A stretch of DNA of 64,000 nucleotides from Bacteroidota bacterium (GCA_947479085.1 CANJYB010000001.1:248001-312000); one strand, 5' to 3'. Counted from the first letter of the stretch, positions 1 through 10,383 are shown. Made by a program: numbers and translations. Notes: generated from the letters alone by a model not told the origin.

Positions 1-546
1 ATTGAAATACTCCTTGCCGGGAAGAAATATGGCATGACTCCTAAAGTACATGCGGAACAATTAAGTAATTTCGGAGGAACACTTGCAGGAATTAAAGCAG
101 GTGCTATAAGTGTGGACCACCTTGAGTTTGTTGGAGATGCTGAAATAGATGCATTACTTAACTCTGAAACGATGCCAACGATATTACCTGGCGCACAATT
201 CTTTCTTGGTTTACCTTTGCCCCCTGCGCGACAGATGATTGATGCAGGATTGGCCATTGCTATAGCTAGCGATTATAACCCGGGGAGCAGTCCGAGTGGA
301 AATATGAACTTTCTTCTTTCTTTATGTTGCATTAATTATAAAATGACCCCGGAAGAGGCGATAAATGCAACAACTATAAACAGTTCTTATGCAATGAATT
401 TAAGTGAAACGCATGGAAGTATTGCTATTGGCAAGCTTGCGAATGTTTTTATTACAAAGGAAATTTCTTCTTATAATTTTATTCCTTATTCTTTTGGAAG
501 TAATTTAATAGAGCAGGTAATTTTAAACGGAAAAATAATTAATTAA
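1..546 (+). CDS. hutI: Imidazolonepropionase, C-terminal part (truncated by window start)
   Basis: Frame open from base 1 (IEILLAGKKYGMTPKVHAEQLSNFGG...); HAEQ, DHLE and SDYNPGSSP motifs typical of HutI; followed by ftcD. Confidence 0.9.
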   Translation: MEILLAGKKYGMTPKVHAEQLSNFGGTLAGIKAGAISVDHLEFVGDAEIDALLNSETMPTILPGAQFFLGLPLPPARQMIDAGLAIAIASDYNPGSSPSGNMNFLLSLCCINYKMTPEEAINATTINSSYAMNLSETHGSIAIGKLANVFITKEISSYNFIPYSFGSNLIEQVILNGKIIN

Positions 547-561
547 AAATATAAATATCTA

Positions 562-2247
562 ATGAATCAGTTAATAGAATGTGTTCCTAACTTTTCGGAG
601 GGGAACGATATGAACATTATCAAACAAATCACCAACGAAATAGAATCGGTGGAAGGTGTTAAATTATTGAATGTTGACCCGGGCAAGGCAACCAACAGAA
701 CGGTGGTTACATTTGTAGGCAATCCTGAAGCGGTTGTTAACGCTGCATTTCTTGCGATTAAAAAAGCAGGTGAATTAATCGACATGAGTAAACACAACGG
801 GGAACACCCACGGATGGGGGCCACTGATGTGTGCCCTCTGATACCCATTGCCGGTATAACTATGGAAGAAACCGCAGAATATGCAAAGAAACTGGGCGCA
901 AGAGTGGGTAAGGAATTGAACATTGCTGTTTATTTATATGAAGCTGCACAGGCTGATAAAAAGAGAGCTAATCTTTCCGTGATAAGAGGCGGGGAGTACG
1001 AAGGCTTTTTCAAAAAAATTAAACTGCCTGAATGGAAACCGGATTTCGGTCCTGCTGAACACTCTGTAAAATCGGGCTCTACCGTAATCGGAGCAAGGGA
1101 TTTTTTAGTTGCTTATAATGTGAACCTGAATACCACTTCTACCAGGAGAGCTAATTCCATTGCTTTTGATGCGAGAGAAGCTGGAAGGGTAAAACGCGAA
1201 GGGAACCCGGTAACAGGCAAGATAGTAACGGATGAAAAAGGAAACCCGGTGAATATTCCCGGTTCTTTAAAGTCAGTAAAAGCGATTGGTTGGTATATTG
1301 AAGAGTATGGGATTGCTCAGATATCAATGAATTTAACCAACATCAATATTACTCCTGTTCACATTGCATTTGACGAAGTATGCAAAAAAGCAAATGAGCG
1401 GGGAATACGCGTTACGGGTTCTGAATTGGTTGGTTTAATTCCATTAAAAGCCATGCTGGATGCAGGCAGGTATTTCCTTGAGAAACAAAACCGCTCAACC
1501 GGTGTGTCGGAAAAAGAATTAATTAAGATTGCTGTAAAGTCGCTTGGACTGGATGAATTAGCTCCTTTTAAACCGGAAGAAAGAATCATTGAGTATTTAT
1601 TAAAGGATGACTTGACAGCCCGTTTAATTAAAATGAACCTTGTTGAATTTGCCAACGAAACGGCAAGTGAAAGCCCTGCACCGGGAGGAGGTTCTATATC
1701 TGCTTATGTGGGCGCATTAGGAATTTCGTTGGGAACTATGGTGGCTAACCTTTCTTCTCATAAGCCGGGCTGGGATGAGCGATGGAAAGAGTTTTCGGAT
1801 TGGGCGGAGAAAGGACAACACTTTAAAAACGAATTATTAAAACTGGTGGATGAAGATACCAATGCGTTTAATAAAATTATGGCTGCATTTGGTTTACCTA
1901 AATCAACTGACGAAGAAAAGAAAGCAAGGACAGAATCCATACAGGATGCCACAAAGTACGCTACCAAAGTTCCATTTAAAGTAATGCAGATTTGTTTTGA
2001 TTCGATGGAGGTAATAAAAGCAATGGCTGAAACGGGTAATCCTAACTCGGTGACTGATGCCGGAGTAGGTGCATTATGCGCGCGAACTGCTGTGATGGGT
2101 GCATTTTTAAATGTAAAAATAAATGCTGCCGGATTAACAGACAAAAACTTTTCTGCAGAAATTATCTTGAAAGGAAACGAAATAGAAAACAAAACACAGG
2201 CTTTGGAAACAGAAATACTAAAATTAGTTAACTCTAAAATTCAATAG
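562..2247 (+). CDS. ftcD: Bifunctional glutamate formimidoyltransferase / formimidotetrahydrofolate cyclodeaminase
   Basis: N-terminal ECVPNFSEGND...GEHPRMGATDVCPLIP and C-terminal ESPAPGGGSISAYVGALG cyclodeaminase domain. Confidence 0.93.
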   Translation: MNQLIECVPNFSEGNDMNIIKQITNEIESVEGVKLLNVDPGKATNRTVVTFVGNPEAVVNAAFLAIKKAGELIDMSKHNGEHPRMGATDVCPLIPIAGITMEETAEYAKKLGARVGKELNIAVYLYEAAQADKKRANLSVIRGGEYEGFFKKIKLPEWKPDFGPAEHSVKSGSTVIGARDFLVAYNVNLNTTSTRRANSIAFDAREAGRVKREGNPVTGKIVTDEKGNPVNIPGSLKSVKAIGWYIEEYGIAQISMNLTNINITPVHIAFDEVCKKANERGIRVTGSELVGLIPLKAMLDAGRYFLEKQNRSTGVSEKELIKIAVKSLGLDELAPFKPEERIIEYLLKDDLTARLIKMNLVEFANETASESPAPGGGSISAYVGALGISLGTMVANLSSHKPGWDERWKEFSDWAEKGQHFKNELLKLVDEDTNAFNKIMAAFGLPKSTDEEKKARTESIQDATKYATKVPFKVMQICFDSMEVIKAMAETGNPNSVTDAGVGALCARTAVMGAFLNVKINAAGLTDKNFSAEIILKGNEIENKTQALETEILKLVNSKIQ

Positions 2248-4524
2248 ATGACCTTCAGTTCATTGTTGACCAGAAAAATTAAGAAACACCGGCTTTTCAG
2301 GAGAATCTTTTATTCATTTCCTTTCCGGCTTTTGCTGTTGGATATGAAGAAGAATTCCATCCTCGTTCTTTTCTGGCTGTTCTTCTTTGCTATTCTTATG
2401 AACGGAATATCGCCTTCGTATGGAGTGGCATTTTTGTTCTGGGGCCCTGAATATTTAGATAAATTAAACTTTCTTTCTTATTTCATTTTAGGTTTCTCGT
2501 GCGGTGGTTTTATCATGGCCTATAATATCGGGAGCTTTATAAAGAATGCTTTTCGTTTTCCTTTCCTTGCCTCGCTGCGGTTTCCGTTTATGAAATACTG
2601 TCTGAATAATTTTATTATCTCTTTAACCTTTATTATTCTTTATTGTTTCCAGATTTTCTTTTTCCTTAAAAGCGAAGACATCATGGGATATGGAAGTATT
2701 ATGCTGATGATCCTTTCCTTTCTCAGTGGTATTCTTATTTTCATGTCTATCTCACTTACCTATTTTTATTTAAGGAATAAAGATATGTTTAAACTCTTCG
2801 GGCATAAACACCGTGAAGAATTGAGCCTTGACTCTGAAAGCCCTATAACGGGTGAAAGGAATTTGAAATTAATTAAGGAGTCGCGGGACTGGTATGTGGA
2901 AACCTACCTGAGCAAACCGTTTCATGTTCGGTTAGTTCGTTCGGTACATCATTATAAAAAGGAAATGCTGAAAGATGTTATTCGTCAGAATCAACATTCT
3001 GCTTTCTGGTTTCAGCTGATTGTCATTATTACTATTCTTGGGCTTGGCCTTTTGGGTGATATGAATGTATTCCAGATTCCTGCCAGTGCCAGTTTGTTTT
3101 TATTGTTCACCATGTTTATCATGATTTTTAGTTCATTTTACAGGTGGTTCAGGGGCTGGTCCACCCCGGTGTTTATTTTATTTTTAATTGGTTTTAATTA
3201 TATTCATAAAATAGAATTCCTTTCTTCTGACCATGCTTTTGGTTTAAATTATAACACCAGTAAGGCGAATTACAGTTACGATAATTTTAAAAGAATAGAC
3301 CGCCAGTACAATTTATTTAAAACAGATTTTAATAATACCATCAGTATTTTAAATAAATGGAAAATAAAAAACGCTTCTGCTGATGACCCGCAAAAGAAAC
3401 CGAAACTTTTTTTTATCAATACAAGCGGTGGTGGTTTGCGTTCTTCGTTATGGACCATGTACACTTTAATGTATGCCGATAGTTTGAGTGACGGGAAACT
3501 GCTGGCGCAAACGCAGCTGATTACGGGTTCTTCGGGAGGGATGATTGGTGCTGCTTATTTACGCGAATTGTATCTTCAGAAGCAAAAGGCAAAGCTGGAG
3601 CAGTATGCTACTAAAACTTATCTGACCAATATTTCAAAAGACCTCCTTAACCCTATTGCTTTTAAAGTGGCTACCAGCGAATGGTTGTTCCCCATGCAGA
3701 GTTTTACGCTGAATGGCAATCGTTATCCTAAGGACCGGGCTTATTCGTTTGAACAAAAGCTGGAAGAAAACCTTGGTAATGTGTTTCACAAAGAACTGGG
3801 AGATTATAAACTGGCTGAGGAGAACAGCTATATACCGATGATGGTGTTTTCGCCTTCTATAGTTAACGATGGAAGAAAATTGATGATTTCGCCTATTGGC
3901 ATTTCCTATCTTACTCAAAATACGAGAACAGCCAAAACGGTTTACAACCGCCTGTTTGATGCGGTGGAGTATTCCCGGTTTTTCAAAAAGCAGGGTTCCG
4001 AAAAAACGTTGTTTACCAGTGTGCTTCGTATGAGTGCTACTTTTCCCTATATCTCTCCTGTTGTGTCCCTGCCTTCCGACCCTCGTATAGAAATAGTGGA
4101 TGCGGGACTGAGGGATAATTACGGATTGGAAACAACTTTGCGGTTTATTAAAACATTTAACGATTGGATTGAACAAAACACCAGCGGCATTGTTATAATA
4201 CAGATAAGGGATAAACATAAGAATGTACCGATAGATGAAAACCCTTCGCAAACGCTGGTGCAGGCGCTTAGCCGACCGCTGGGTAGCTTTTACGGAAATC
4301 TTTTTGAGGTGCAGGATTATAACCAGAACCAACAGATAATGGCTGCGGACCTTTGGTGCAAGAGCAAGATAGAGATTGTGGATTTGCAACTGCGGAACGA
4401 TAAAACCGACCATATCTCGCTGAGCTGGCACCTTACTAATAAAGAAAAAAGAAAAGTGATGGCCAGCCTTTACCTGCCCGAAAACAAAGAAGCAATAAAA
4501 CGAATAGTGGAACTGCTCAAATAA
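2248..4524 (+). CDS. Patatin-like phospholipase fused to an N-terminal multi-TM region
   Basis: GGGLRSS oxyanion-like motif, GSSGG (GXSXG), VDAGLRDNYG (D-G-A/G); several hydrophobic segments before residue ~330; ATG directly abuts the ftcD stop. Confidence 0.75.
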   Translation: MTFSSLLTRKIKKHRLFRRIFYSFPFRLLLLDMKKNSILVLFWLFFFAILMNGISPSYGVAFLFWGPEYLDKLNFLSYFILGFSCGGFIMAYNIGSFIKNAFRFPFLASLRFPFMKYCLNNFIISLTFIILYCFQIFFFLKSEDIMGYGSIMLMILSFLSGILIFMSISLTYFYLRNKDMFKLFGHKHREELSLDSESPITGERNLKLIKESRDWYVETYLSKPFHVRLVRSVHHYKKEMLKDVIRQNQHSAFWFQLIVIITILGLGLLGDMNVFQIPASASLFLLFTMFIMIFSSFYRWFRGWSTPVFILFLIGFNYIHKIEFLSSDHAFGLNYNTSKANYSYDNFKRIDRQYNLFKTDFNNTISILNKWKIKNASADDPQKKPKLFFINTSGGGLRSSLWTMYTLMYADSLSDGKLLAQTQLITGSSGGMIGAAYLRELYLQKQKAKLEQYATKTYLTNISKDLLNPIAFKVATSEWLFPMQSFTLNGNRYPKDRAYSFEQKLEENLGNVFHKELGDYKLAEENSYIPMMVFSPSIVNDGRKLMISPIGISYLTQNTRTAKTVYNRLFDAVEYSRFFKKQGSEKTLFTSVLRMSATFPYISPVVSLPSDPRIEIVDAGLRDNYGLETTLRFIKTFNDWIEQNTSGIVIIQIRDKHKNVPIDENPSQTLVQALSRPLGSFYGNLFEVQDYNQNQQIMAADLWCKSKIEIVDLQLRNDKTDHISLSWHLTNKEKRKVMASLYLPENKEAIKRIVELLK

Positions 4525-4525
4525 G

Positions 4526-5290
4526 ATGTTGCAAAAGCGTTTTTTTATTCAGTTATCTTATAACGGCACCGCCTATAGCGGCTGGCAGATTCAGAAAAAC
4601 TCCCCGAACACGGTGCAACAGGTGGTGAATGAAATGCTGAGCCGGCTGCTGAATGAGCCAATAACCGTTACGGGCTGCGGACGAACGGATACGGGAGTGC
4701 ATGCGAGGGAGTATTTTGCACATTTTGATACGAGCAGGGAAGACCTGATAGAAAACGAAGGACATTGGATACTCAAGTTTAACCATGCCCTGCCGAAGGA
4801 TATAGCCATACAGCGAATAATAAAGGTGGACGAGAAAGCGAATGCCCGATACAACGCTGTGAAGAGAACGTATGAATATATTATTACCAAACGGAAGAAC
4901 CCGTTTGAAATTGATAAGGCTTATTTTTTATATGGCAAGCTGGATGTAGAAATGATGAACAAGGCCGCTGCCCTGCTGTTTGCCCATAGTGACTTTTCTG
5001 CTTTCGCGAAATCAAATACGCAGAATAAAACCAATATATGTACCTTATACAAGGCGGAATGGGTGGAACGGGAGGATGTGATAGTGTTTACCATTTCGGC
5101 TAACCGGTTTTTGAGGGATATGGTGCGCGCTATAGTAGGCACCACCCTCGAAGTAGGCAGAGGAAGAATGAGCCTCGAACGGTTTCAGGAAATAATTAAC
5201 AGCAAAACCCGCAGCGAGGCAGGGCTTTCAGCACCTGCCTGCGGACTTTACCTGATTAAAATAGAATATAAAGAAGGTAGTTTTTTGTAA
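4526..5290 (+). CDS. truA: tRNA pseudouridine(38-40) synthase TruA
   Basis: LSYNGTAYSGWQ, GCGRTDTGVHAREYFAHFD, FLRDMVRAIVGT motifs. Confidence 0.95.
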   Translation: MLQKRFFIQLSYNGTAYSGWQIQKNSPNTVQQVVNEMLSRLLNEPITVTGCGRTDTGVHAREYFAHFDTSREDLIENEGHWILKFNHALPKDIAIQRIIKVDEKANARYNAVKRTYEYIITKRKNPFEIDKAYFLYGKLDVEMMNKAAALLFAHSDFSAFAKSNTQNKTNICTLYKAEWVEREDVIVFTISANRFLRDMVRAIVGTTLEVGRGRMSLERFQEIINSKTRSEAGLSAPACGLYLIKIEYKEGSFL

Positions 5291-5345
5291 ATTAAAGTTA
5301 ATTCAAACTTAATAAAAGTAAAACACACAAAATGCCCTACGCTCT

Positions 5346-5382
5346 GGCCCCCCTCTCCTTCCAGAGGGGCCGGGGGTGAGGC
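5346..5382. repeat. Small interspersed palindromic repeat (CCCCCCTCTCCTTCCAGAGGGGCCGGGGGTGAGG)
   Basis: Near-match to the element at 63183-63219 (CCCCCTCTCCTTTGGAGAGGGGATTAAGGGGTGAGG). Confidence 0.75.
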
Positions 5383-5391
5383 CATACCATT

Positions 5392-7173
5392 ATGCCAAAA
5401 CAAACAAAATCAAAAATAACAGGCAAAGCAGTCGACCTGTCCATACTCAAACGCATCATCTCCTATGCCCGTGCATACCGGGGAAATTTTGCATTGGCCA
5501 TCATCACCACCATCACCTTTGCATTCATTTCCCCCATCCGGCCCATACTTATACAATATACCTTCGACCATTATGTAGCCATCCCCAATGCACACATGCT
5601 GCTCATCATGACCATCATACTCATCGCCCTTCTTATCCTCGAAGCATTCATGCAGTTTGCCGACTCATACCTTACCAATCGCCTCGGCCAGAACATCATT
5701 AAGGACCTTCGCGTCCAGCTTTATAAACACGTTACCAACCTTCGTTTAAAATATTACGACCACACACCCATCGGCACCCTTGTCACCCGGGCCGTTTCCG
5801 ATATCGAAGTAGTAGCCGACATGTTTTCAGACGGACTCATCTCCATCATTGGCGATTTGCTCAAACTCTTCGTCATCCTTGGCGTCATGCTCTTTCTTAA
5901 TTACCGTCTCACCCTCATCATCCTCATCCCCATACCGGTCTTGCTCCTTGCTACCTATATCTTCAAAAAAGCCGTAGCCGCCTCCTTCCAGGACGTCCGC
6001 ACACAGGTCGCCCGGCTCAATGCCTTCGTTCAGGAACACATCACCGGCATGAACATCGTCCAGATATTCAACCGCCAAAAAGCCGAAAGCCAGAAGTTTG
6101 ACGAAATAAACACCAAACACCGCGATGCAAACATCCGCTCCATCAAGGCATACTCCATCTTTTTTCCCGTAGTCGAAATCCTCTCATCCATCTCCCTCGC
6201 CCTCCTCGTTTGGTGGGGAGGCAAGGAAATCCTCCGGCAATACACCACCATGGGCCAACTGGTCGAATTCATCATGTTCCTCAATATGATGTTCCGCCCC
6301 ATCCGCCAACTGGCCGATAGGTTCAACACCCTTCAAATGGGCATGGTCTCTTCCGAACGCGTTTTCAAAGTGCTTGATACTGACGAAACCATACCCGACA
6401 CAGGCACCCTTCCCACCACCAACATACAGGGCCGTGTCGAATTCAAAAACCTTTACTTTGCTTACAACGATCTCGATTTTGTCCTCCGCGACATCTCCTT
6501 CAGCGTATCACCCGGCCAGACAGTCGCCCTCGTTGGCGCCACCGGAGCAGGCAAGTCCTCCATCATCAATCTTCTTAACCGGTTTTACGAGTTCAATTCC
6601 GGCACCATCACCATTGATAATACCGACATCCGCTCCTACCAGCTCTCCTCACTCCGTCAAAACATAGGCGTAGTCCTCCAGGACGTCTTTCTTTTTTCCG
6701 ACACCCTCGCCAATAATATTTCACTCCATAATCCCAACATCACCCGCCAGCAAATCATCGCTGCCGCCACAGCCGTAGGCGCCCATCCCTTCATTTCCGC
6801 CCTCCCCGGAGGGTACGATTATAATGCCATGGAACGCGGAGCCATGCTCTCCGTAGGCCAGCGCCAGCTCATCTCCTTCATCCGGGCCTATGTCTATAAC
6901 CCCCGCATCCTCGTGCTTGACGAAGCCACCTCGTCCATCGACACCGAAACCGAAAAACTTATCCAGGCCGCCATCCAGGTCATCACCCGCGGCCGTACTT
7001 CCATCATCATCGCCCATCGCCTCGCCACCATCCAAAAAGCCGACCTCATCATCGTCATGGAAAAAGGTCAAATCATCGAATCCGGAACTCACCAGTCCCT
7101 CCTCCGCCAAAACGGACAATACAAAAAACTTTTCGAACTTCAGTTCAAAGAAGAAAATATAGTGGAAAATTAA
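5392..7173 (+). CDS. ABC transporter ATP-binding/permease protein, MsbA/lipid-exporter type
   Basis: TM domain followed by Walker A GATGAGKSS, signature LSVGQRQL, Walker B ILVLDEATSSID, H-loop AHRLAT. Confidence 0.93.
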   Translation: MPKQTKSKITGKAVDLSILKRIISYARAYRGNFALAIITTITFAFISPIRPILIQYTFDHYVAIPNAHMLLIMTIILIALLILEAFMQFADSYLTNRLGQNIIKDLRVQLYKHVTNLRLKYYDHTPIGTLVTRAVSDIEVVADMFSDGLISIIGDLLKLFVILGVMLFLNYRLTLIILIPIPVLLLATYIFKKAVAASFQDVRTQVARLNAFVQEHITGMNIVQIFNRQKAESQKFDEINTKHRDANIRSIKAYSIFFPVVEILSSISLALLVWWGGKEILRQYTTMGQLVEFIMFLNMMFRPIRQLADRFNTLQMGMVSSERVFKVLDTDETIPDTGTLPTTNIQGRVEFKNLYFAYNDLDFVLRDISFSVSPGQTVALVGATGAGKSSIINLLNRFYEFNSGTITIDNTDIRSYQLSSLRQNIGVVLQDVFLFSDTLANNISLHNPNITRQQIIAAATAVGAHPFISALPGGYDYNAMERGAMLSVGQRQLISFIRAYVYNPRILVLDEATSSIDTETEKLIQAAIQVITRGRTSIIIAHRLATIQKADLIIVMEKGQIIESGTHQSLLRQNGQYKKLFELQFKEENIVEN

Positions 7174-7179
7174 AATTCT

Positions 7180-8085
7180 TTATTCAAAAAGATTAGCCTG
7201 TTTGGTATTTTTTTTAGGCTCAATAGACTTTGGTATTTTTAAATTAACTTTTAGTTTTTTATTTAGCTTCTTTATAAAATCAGCTGCAATCAAAGGAGAT
7301 TCTACTTCTTCATTTTGATGAATAAAAAAATACAATTCTTTTAATCCTTGCTTTTTCCAAGCATTTATCCTTTCCACCCATGTATCCAATCGGGTGTAAT
7401 CAGTTTCGTTATTAGCTCCAACATAACGAACAAAGGCAACAGGGGTAGTAAGCCGCATGTGAATAATATCTCTTCTTCCCGCAGTATCAACAATTATATT
7501 GGTTACCTTATTTTCTCTGAATAGTTTACAAACCTTATCCGAAACAGTTTTATCACTGAACCATTCTTCATTTCTTAATTCAATTGCTAAAGGGGTTTCC
7601 TTTGGAAATTCCAGTACAAACTTTTCCAACCGATCATAATCTTTGGGTTTAAAATTATCAATCATTTGTAAAAATACCATCCCTAGTTTTTCTTCCAAAC
7701 CTGAAACAGAATTACAAAATTCCTCAGTAAGATTTTTTACATCGTTTAACCGTTTAAGGTGACTAATAGTATTTCTTACTTTTGGAAAAAACTTAAAATC
7801 ACTATCCGTTTTTTCTCTCCATTTTTCAAAGTCAGACTTTGAATAGTTTCCGTAAAAACTGGCATTAAATTCAATACTATTAAATTGTGAGGAATAGTAA
7901 AGTGCTAAATCTTTAGTTCCTTTGGGATAGAAATTTTTCAAATCCGTTTTATTCCATTTGGCGCAACCAATATAGATGTTCAATTTCTTGGCTTCTTTTC
8001 CTCCAAGAACTTTTTTTGTTTCAGGATGATCTTTTGGTTGATTAAAATCTATTCCATTTGTATCATCTACTTTTCCAAATTGCAT
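7180..8085 (-). CDS. DUF72 (YecE-like) family protein
   Basis: YIGCAKWN...FYPKGTKDLALYYSSQFNSIEFNASFY; FPKETPLAIELRNEEWF; VRYVG. Confidence 0.85.
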   Translation of the reverse strand: MQFGKVDDTNGIDFNQPKDHPETKKVLGGKEAKKLNIYIGCAKWNKTDLKNFYPKGTKDLALYYSSQFNSIEFNASFYGNYSKSDFEKWREKTDSDFKFFPKVRNTISHLKRLNDVKNLTEEFCNSVSGLEEKLGMVFLQMIDNFKPKDYDRLEKFVLEFPKETPLAIELRNEEWFSDKTVSDKVCKLFRENKVTNIIVDTAGRRDIIHMRLTTPVAFVRYVGANNETDYTRLDTWVERINAWKKQGLKELYFFIHQNEEVESPLIAADFIKKLNKKLKVNLKIPKSIEPKKNTKQANLFE

Positions 8086-8574
8086 AGTGTATTTGATATG
8101 GTTATTAATTAAAACAAATATAAATATATTTTTAAAGTGAAGTTGTTTAAAGTAGAAATTTATAAGGAAGGTATAAAAATTGCTTTTTAATTAGCCCCAA
8201 CAACATCTAAATATTAATCAATCAATATTATTTACAATTGAAATAAGAAAAAATGTTATCAAAAGAAATGAAGTGAAAAAGATTATCTATTAGGTAATTT
8301 ATTTTAAAAATATAGTTTTTTGGTGGAAAGAACCAAAGGTAGGATAAATGTATTTAAACTATTTTGGTTTATTTTGAGACAAGATAAGATTCATTATCAA
8401 TCCATAAACTTTCTCCTTTTTCTTTTCCTTGGCTTCTTCAATTTTTTTCTCCTTCCATCCAAAAACCAAAACCCCTCACCATCATTCCTTCCAACCCATT
8501 AAATCAATCCCTTCATTTTATCAGCCTCTTCTTTCAAATCCCCATCCCCTCAAAACCATTTATCAAAACCCCAT

Positions 8575-9267
8575 TTAAAGCAAATCAAAAAGCTCCTTCA
8601 GGCTTTTTATTTCGTACGTAATTTCCTCCCCATGGCTTTCCCCTTTCGGGTTAAAAAGTAATTGATGCAGCCCCGCTTCCCGCGCACCTATAATGTCCGC
8701 CTCCAGGTTATCACCTATCATCAGGCTGTTTTCCACCCTCGCATCAGCCGTTTTCAAAGCATACTCAAATATTCGTATATCAGGCTTTTTAAAGCCCGCA
8801 GCTTCCGAAGTAATCGTGTTTAAAAAATAACCCTCAATCCCCGAATGTTTCATTTTAATATGTTGAACCTCCTCAAAACCGTTCGTTATAATATGCAACG
8901 AATATTTTTTTTGAAGATACTCCAGCACCTCAATAGTATGCGGAAAAAGATTCGTTTTAAGCGGTCCGTTCTCCACATAATCCTTTCCAAACCGCTCAGC
9001 CAATGGTTTATCATTAATACCAAACAATTGAAAAGCCTCATGAAAGCGGGCATACCGCAAAGTTTCCTTGTCTATCAAACCCTTTCGGTATTCCTCCCAC
9101 ATCCGCTCATTGATATGGTGATATTCTTTAATGAAATCTTCCGGAGAAGCTATTCCCTTTTCAGTCAATTCATGTTCAGTAAAAAGTTCGTTAAGAGTTT
9201 CCCGGGAGTTGGTTTCAAGGTCCCAGAGCGTATGGTCTAAATCAAAAAAGATATGTTCGTATAGCAT
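8575..9267 (-). CDS. YjjG-family HAD nucleotidase
   Basis: FFDLDHTLWDLETNS, ITNGFEEVQ, SEAAGFKKPDIRIFEYAL, MIGDNLEADIIGA. Confidence 0.88.
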   Translation of the reverse strand: MLYEHIFFDLDHTLWDLETNSRETLNELFTEHELTEKGIASPEDFIKEYHHINERMWEEYRKGLIDKETLRYARFHEAFQLFGINDKPLAERFGKDYVENGPLKTNLFPHTIEVLEYLQKKYSLHIITNGFEEVQHIKMKHSGIEGYFLNTITSEAAGFKKPDIRIFEYALKTADARVENSLMIGDNLEADIIGAREAGLHQLLFNPKGESHGEEITYEIKSLKELFDLL

Positions 9268-9784
9268 TAATCAGCGGTTTGTATAAGTAATAAGAAGAAG
9301 CCGACCAGATTAAAACAGAAGTAAACATGTAAATAATTACTTTCTGTTTATTTTTAAAATAACGAACCGCCAGAAAGCATCCAAGCGGAATCGATAACAA
9401 TAACGGGGTAAGCAATGCAATGCCCGTAAGCCCGAATTTCTTTTTTATTCTGATAATAAGTCTTTTCTTTCCGGAGAATATTTTTTTAGGAGGAAGATCA
9501 GGATGTGTAATTTTCTTTTGTGCCTGGCGTTTTTTGTAATTTAAAATAAGCGTATCGCTGAAAAAAACAAAAACAACAACCCCCGTAAATCCGCCCAGCG
9601 AAGTAACGGTAACGGCTTCAAAAAATGAAAAGCCCATTCCCAAAGCCATCGGCATACCACCAAAAACAAATTTGATAGTACTAACTAAAAATACAGAAAT
9701 TATTTCCCACCAGGATTCCAAAATAGTTAATTTAAAGTTTTGTTCCGTATGATAAATCACCCGCATCCCCCAGTCCGGGAACAA
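9242..9784 (-). CDS. Small integral membrane protein, unknown function (true start probably internal to this ORF)
   Basis: Several hydrophobic helices; 5' end overlaps upp and 3' end overlaps the HAD gene, so the start is uncertain. Confidence 0.6.
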   Translation of the reverse strand: MFPDWGMRVIYHTEQNFKLTILESWWEIISVFLVSTIKFVFGGMPMALGMGFSFFEAVTVTSLGGFTGVVVFVFFSDTLILNYKKRQAQKKITHPDLPPKKIFSGKKRLIIRIKKKFGLTGIALLTPLLLSIPLGCFLAVRYFKNKQKVIIYMFTSVLIWSASSYYLYKPLINAIRTYLF

Positions 9785-10379
9785 TATACGACTGAGCTGT
9801 TAATTCATCGTCCACAGCACCGCACCATAGAGTAACGTTCTCCGGCAAATGTTTCTTTGCATATTCCACACCTTCCACCGAAGCAATTATAGAAACAATA
9901 TGAGTATGCAAAGGTTTACCACGGTTCATCAGCGCTTTATAAGTTAAAACCATTGACATACCCGAAGCAAGCATAGGGTCGCAAAGAATCAAAACTTTAT
10001 TATTTATATCGGGGCAAGCCAAATACTCAACCTGAACATCAAAACTACCATCTTTATGGTGCTTTCTGTAAGCAGAAATAAATCCATTCTCTGCTTTGTC
10101 AAAATAATTTAATAACCCATGATGAAGTGGCAAACCTGCTCTCAATATAGTAGCAATTACCGGTTGTTCTTTTAATTGCGAAACATTCGCAATGCCAAGA
10201 GGAGTAGTTACCTCCTTCGATTCGTAACTTAATGTTTTACTTATTTCATACGCCATCACTTCTCCCATCCGTTCCAGATTTCTGCGAAAACGCATGCTGT
10301 CTTTTTGAATGTTCTCATCGCGAATCTCTGCAATAAAATGATTGAAAATTGAATTTGTTGCTCCTAAAATGTGTACCAT
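9732..10379 (-). CDS. upp: Uracil phosphoribosyltransferase
   Basis: TILRAGLPLHHGLL, ILCDPMLASGMSM, PGLGDAGDLSYGTKL C-terminus. Confidence 0.93.
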   Translation of the reverse strand: MVHILGATNSIFNHFIAEIRDENIQKDSMRFRRNLERMGEVMAYEISKTLSYESKEVTTPLGIANVSQLKEQPVIATILRAGLPLHHGLLNYFDKAENGFISAYRKHHKDGSFDVQVEYLACPDINNKVLILCDPMLASGMSMVLTYKALMNRGKPLHTHIVSIIASVEGVEYAKKHLPENVTLWCGAVDDELTAQSYIVPGLGDAGDLSYGTKL

Positions 10380-10383
10380 ACTT

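Noticed and set aside
3634-4431. 265-aa minus-strand ORF inside the patatin-like gene
   Set aside because: Shadow ORF; plus-strand frame has clear catalytic motifs, minus-strand translation has no recognisable features.
5376-7162. ORFs in other frames and antisense across the ABC transporter gene (e.g. 5376-5702, 6374-6667, 6721-7119)
   Set aside because: Low-complexity translations produced by the C-rich codon usage; the 5392-7173 frame has complete ABC motifs.
8320-8502. 60-aa plus-strand ORF in the gap upstream of the DUF72 gene
   Set aside because: No coding signal; sits in a C/T-rich, G-poor intergenic stretch.
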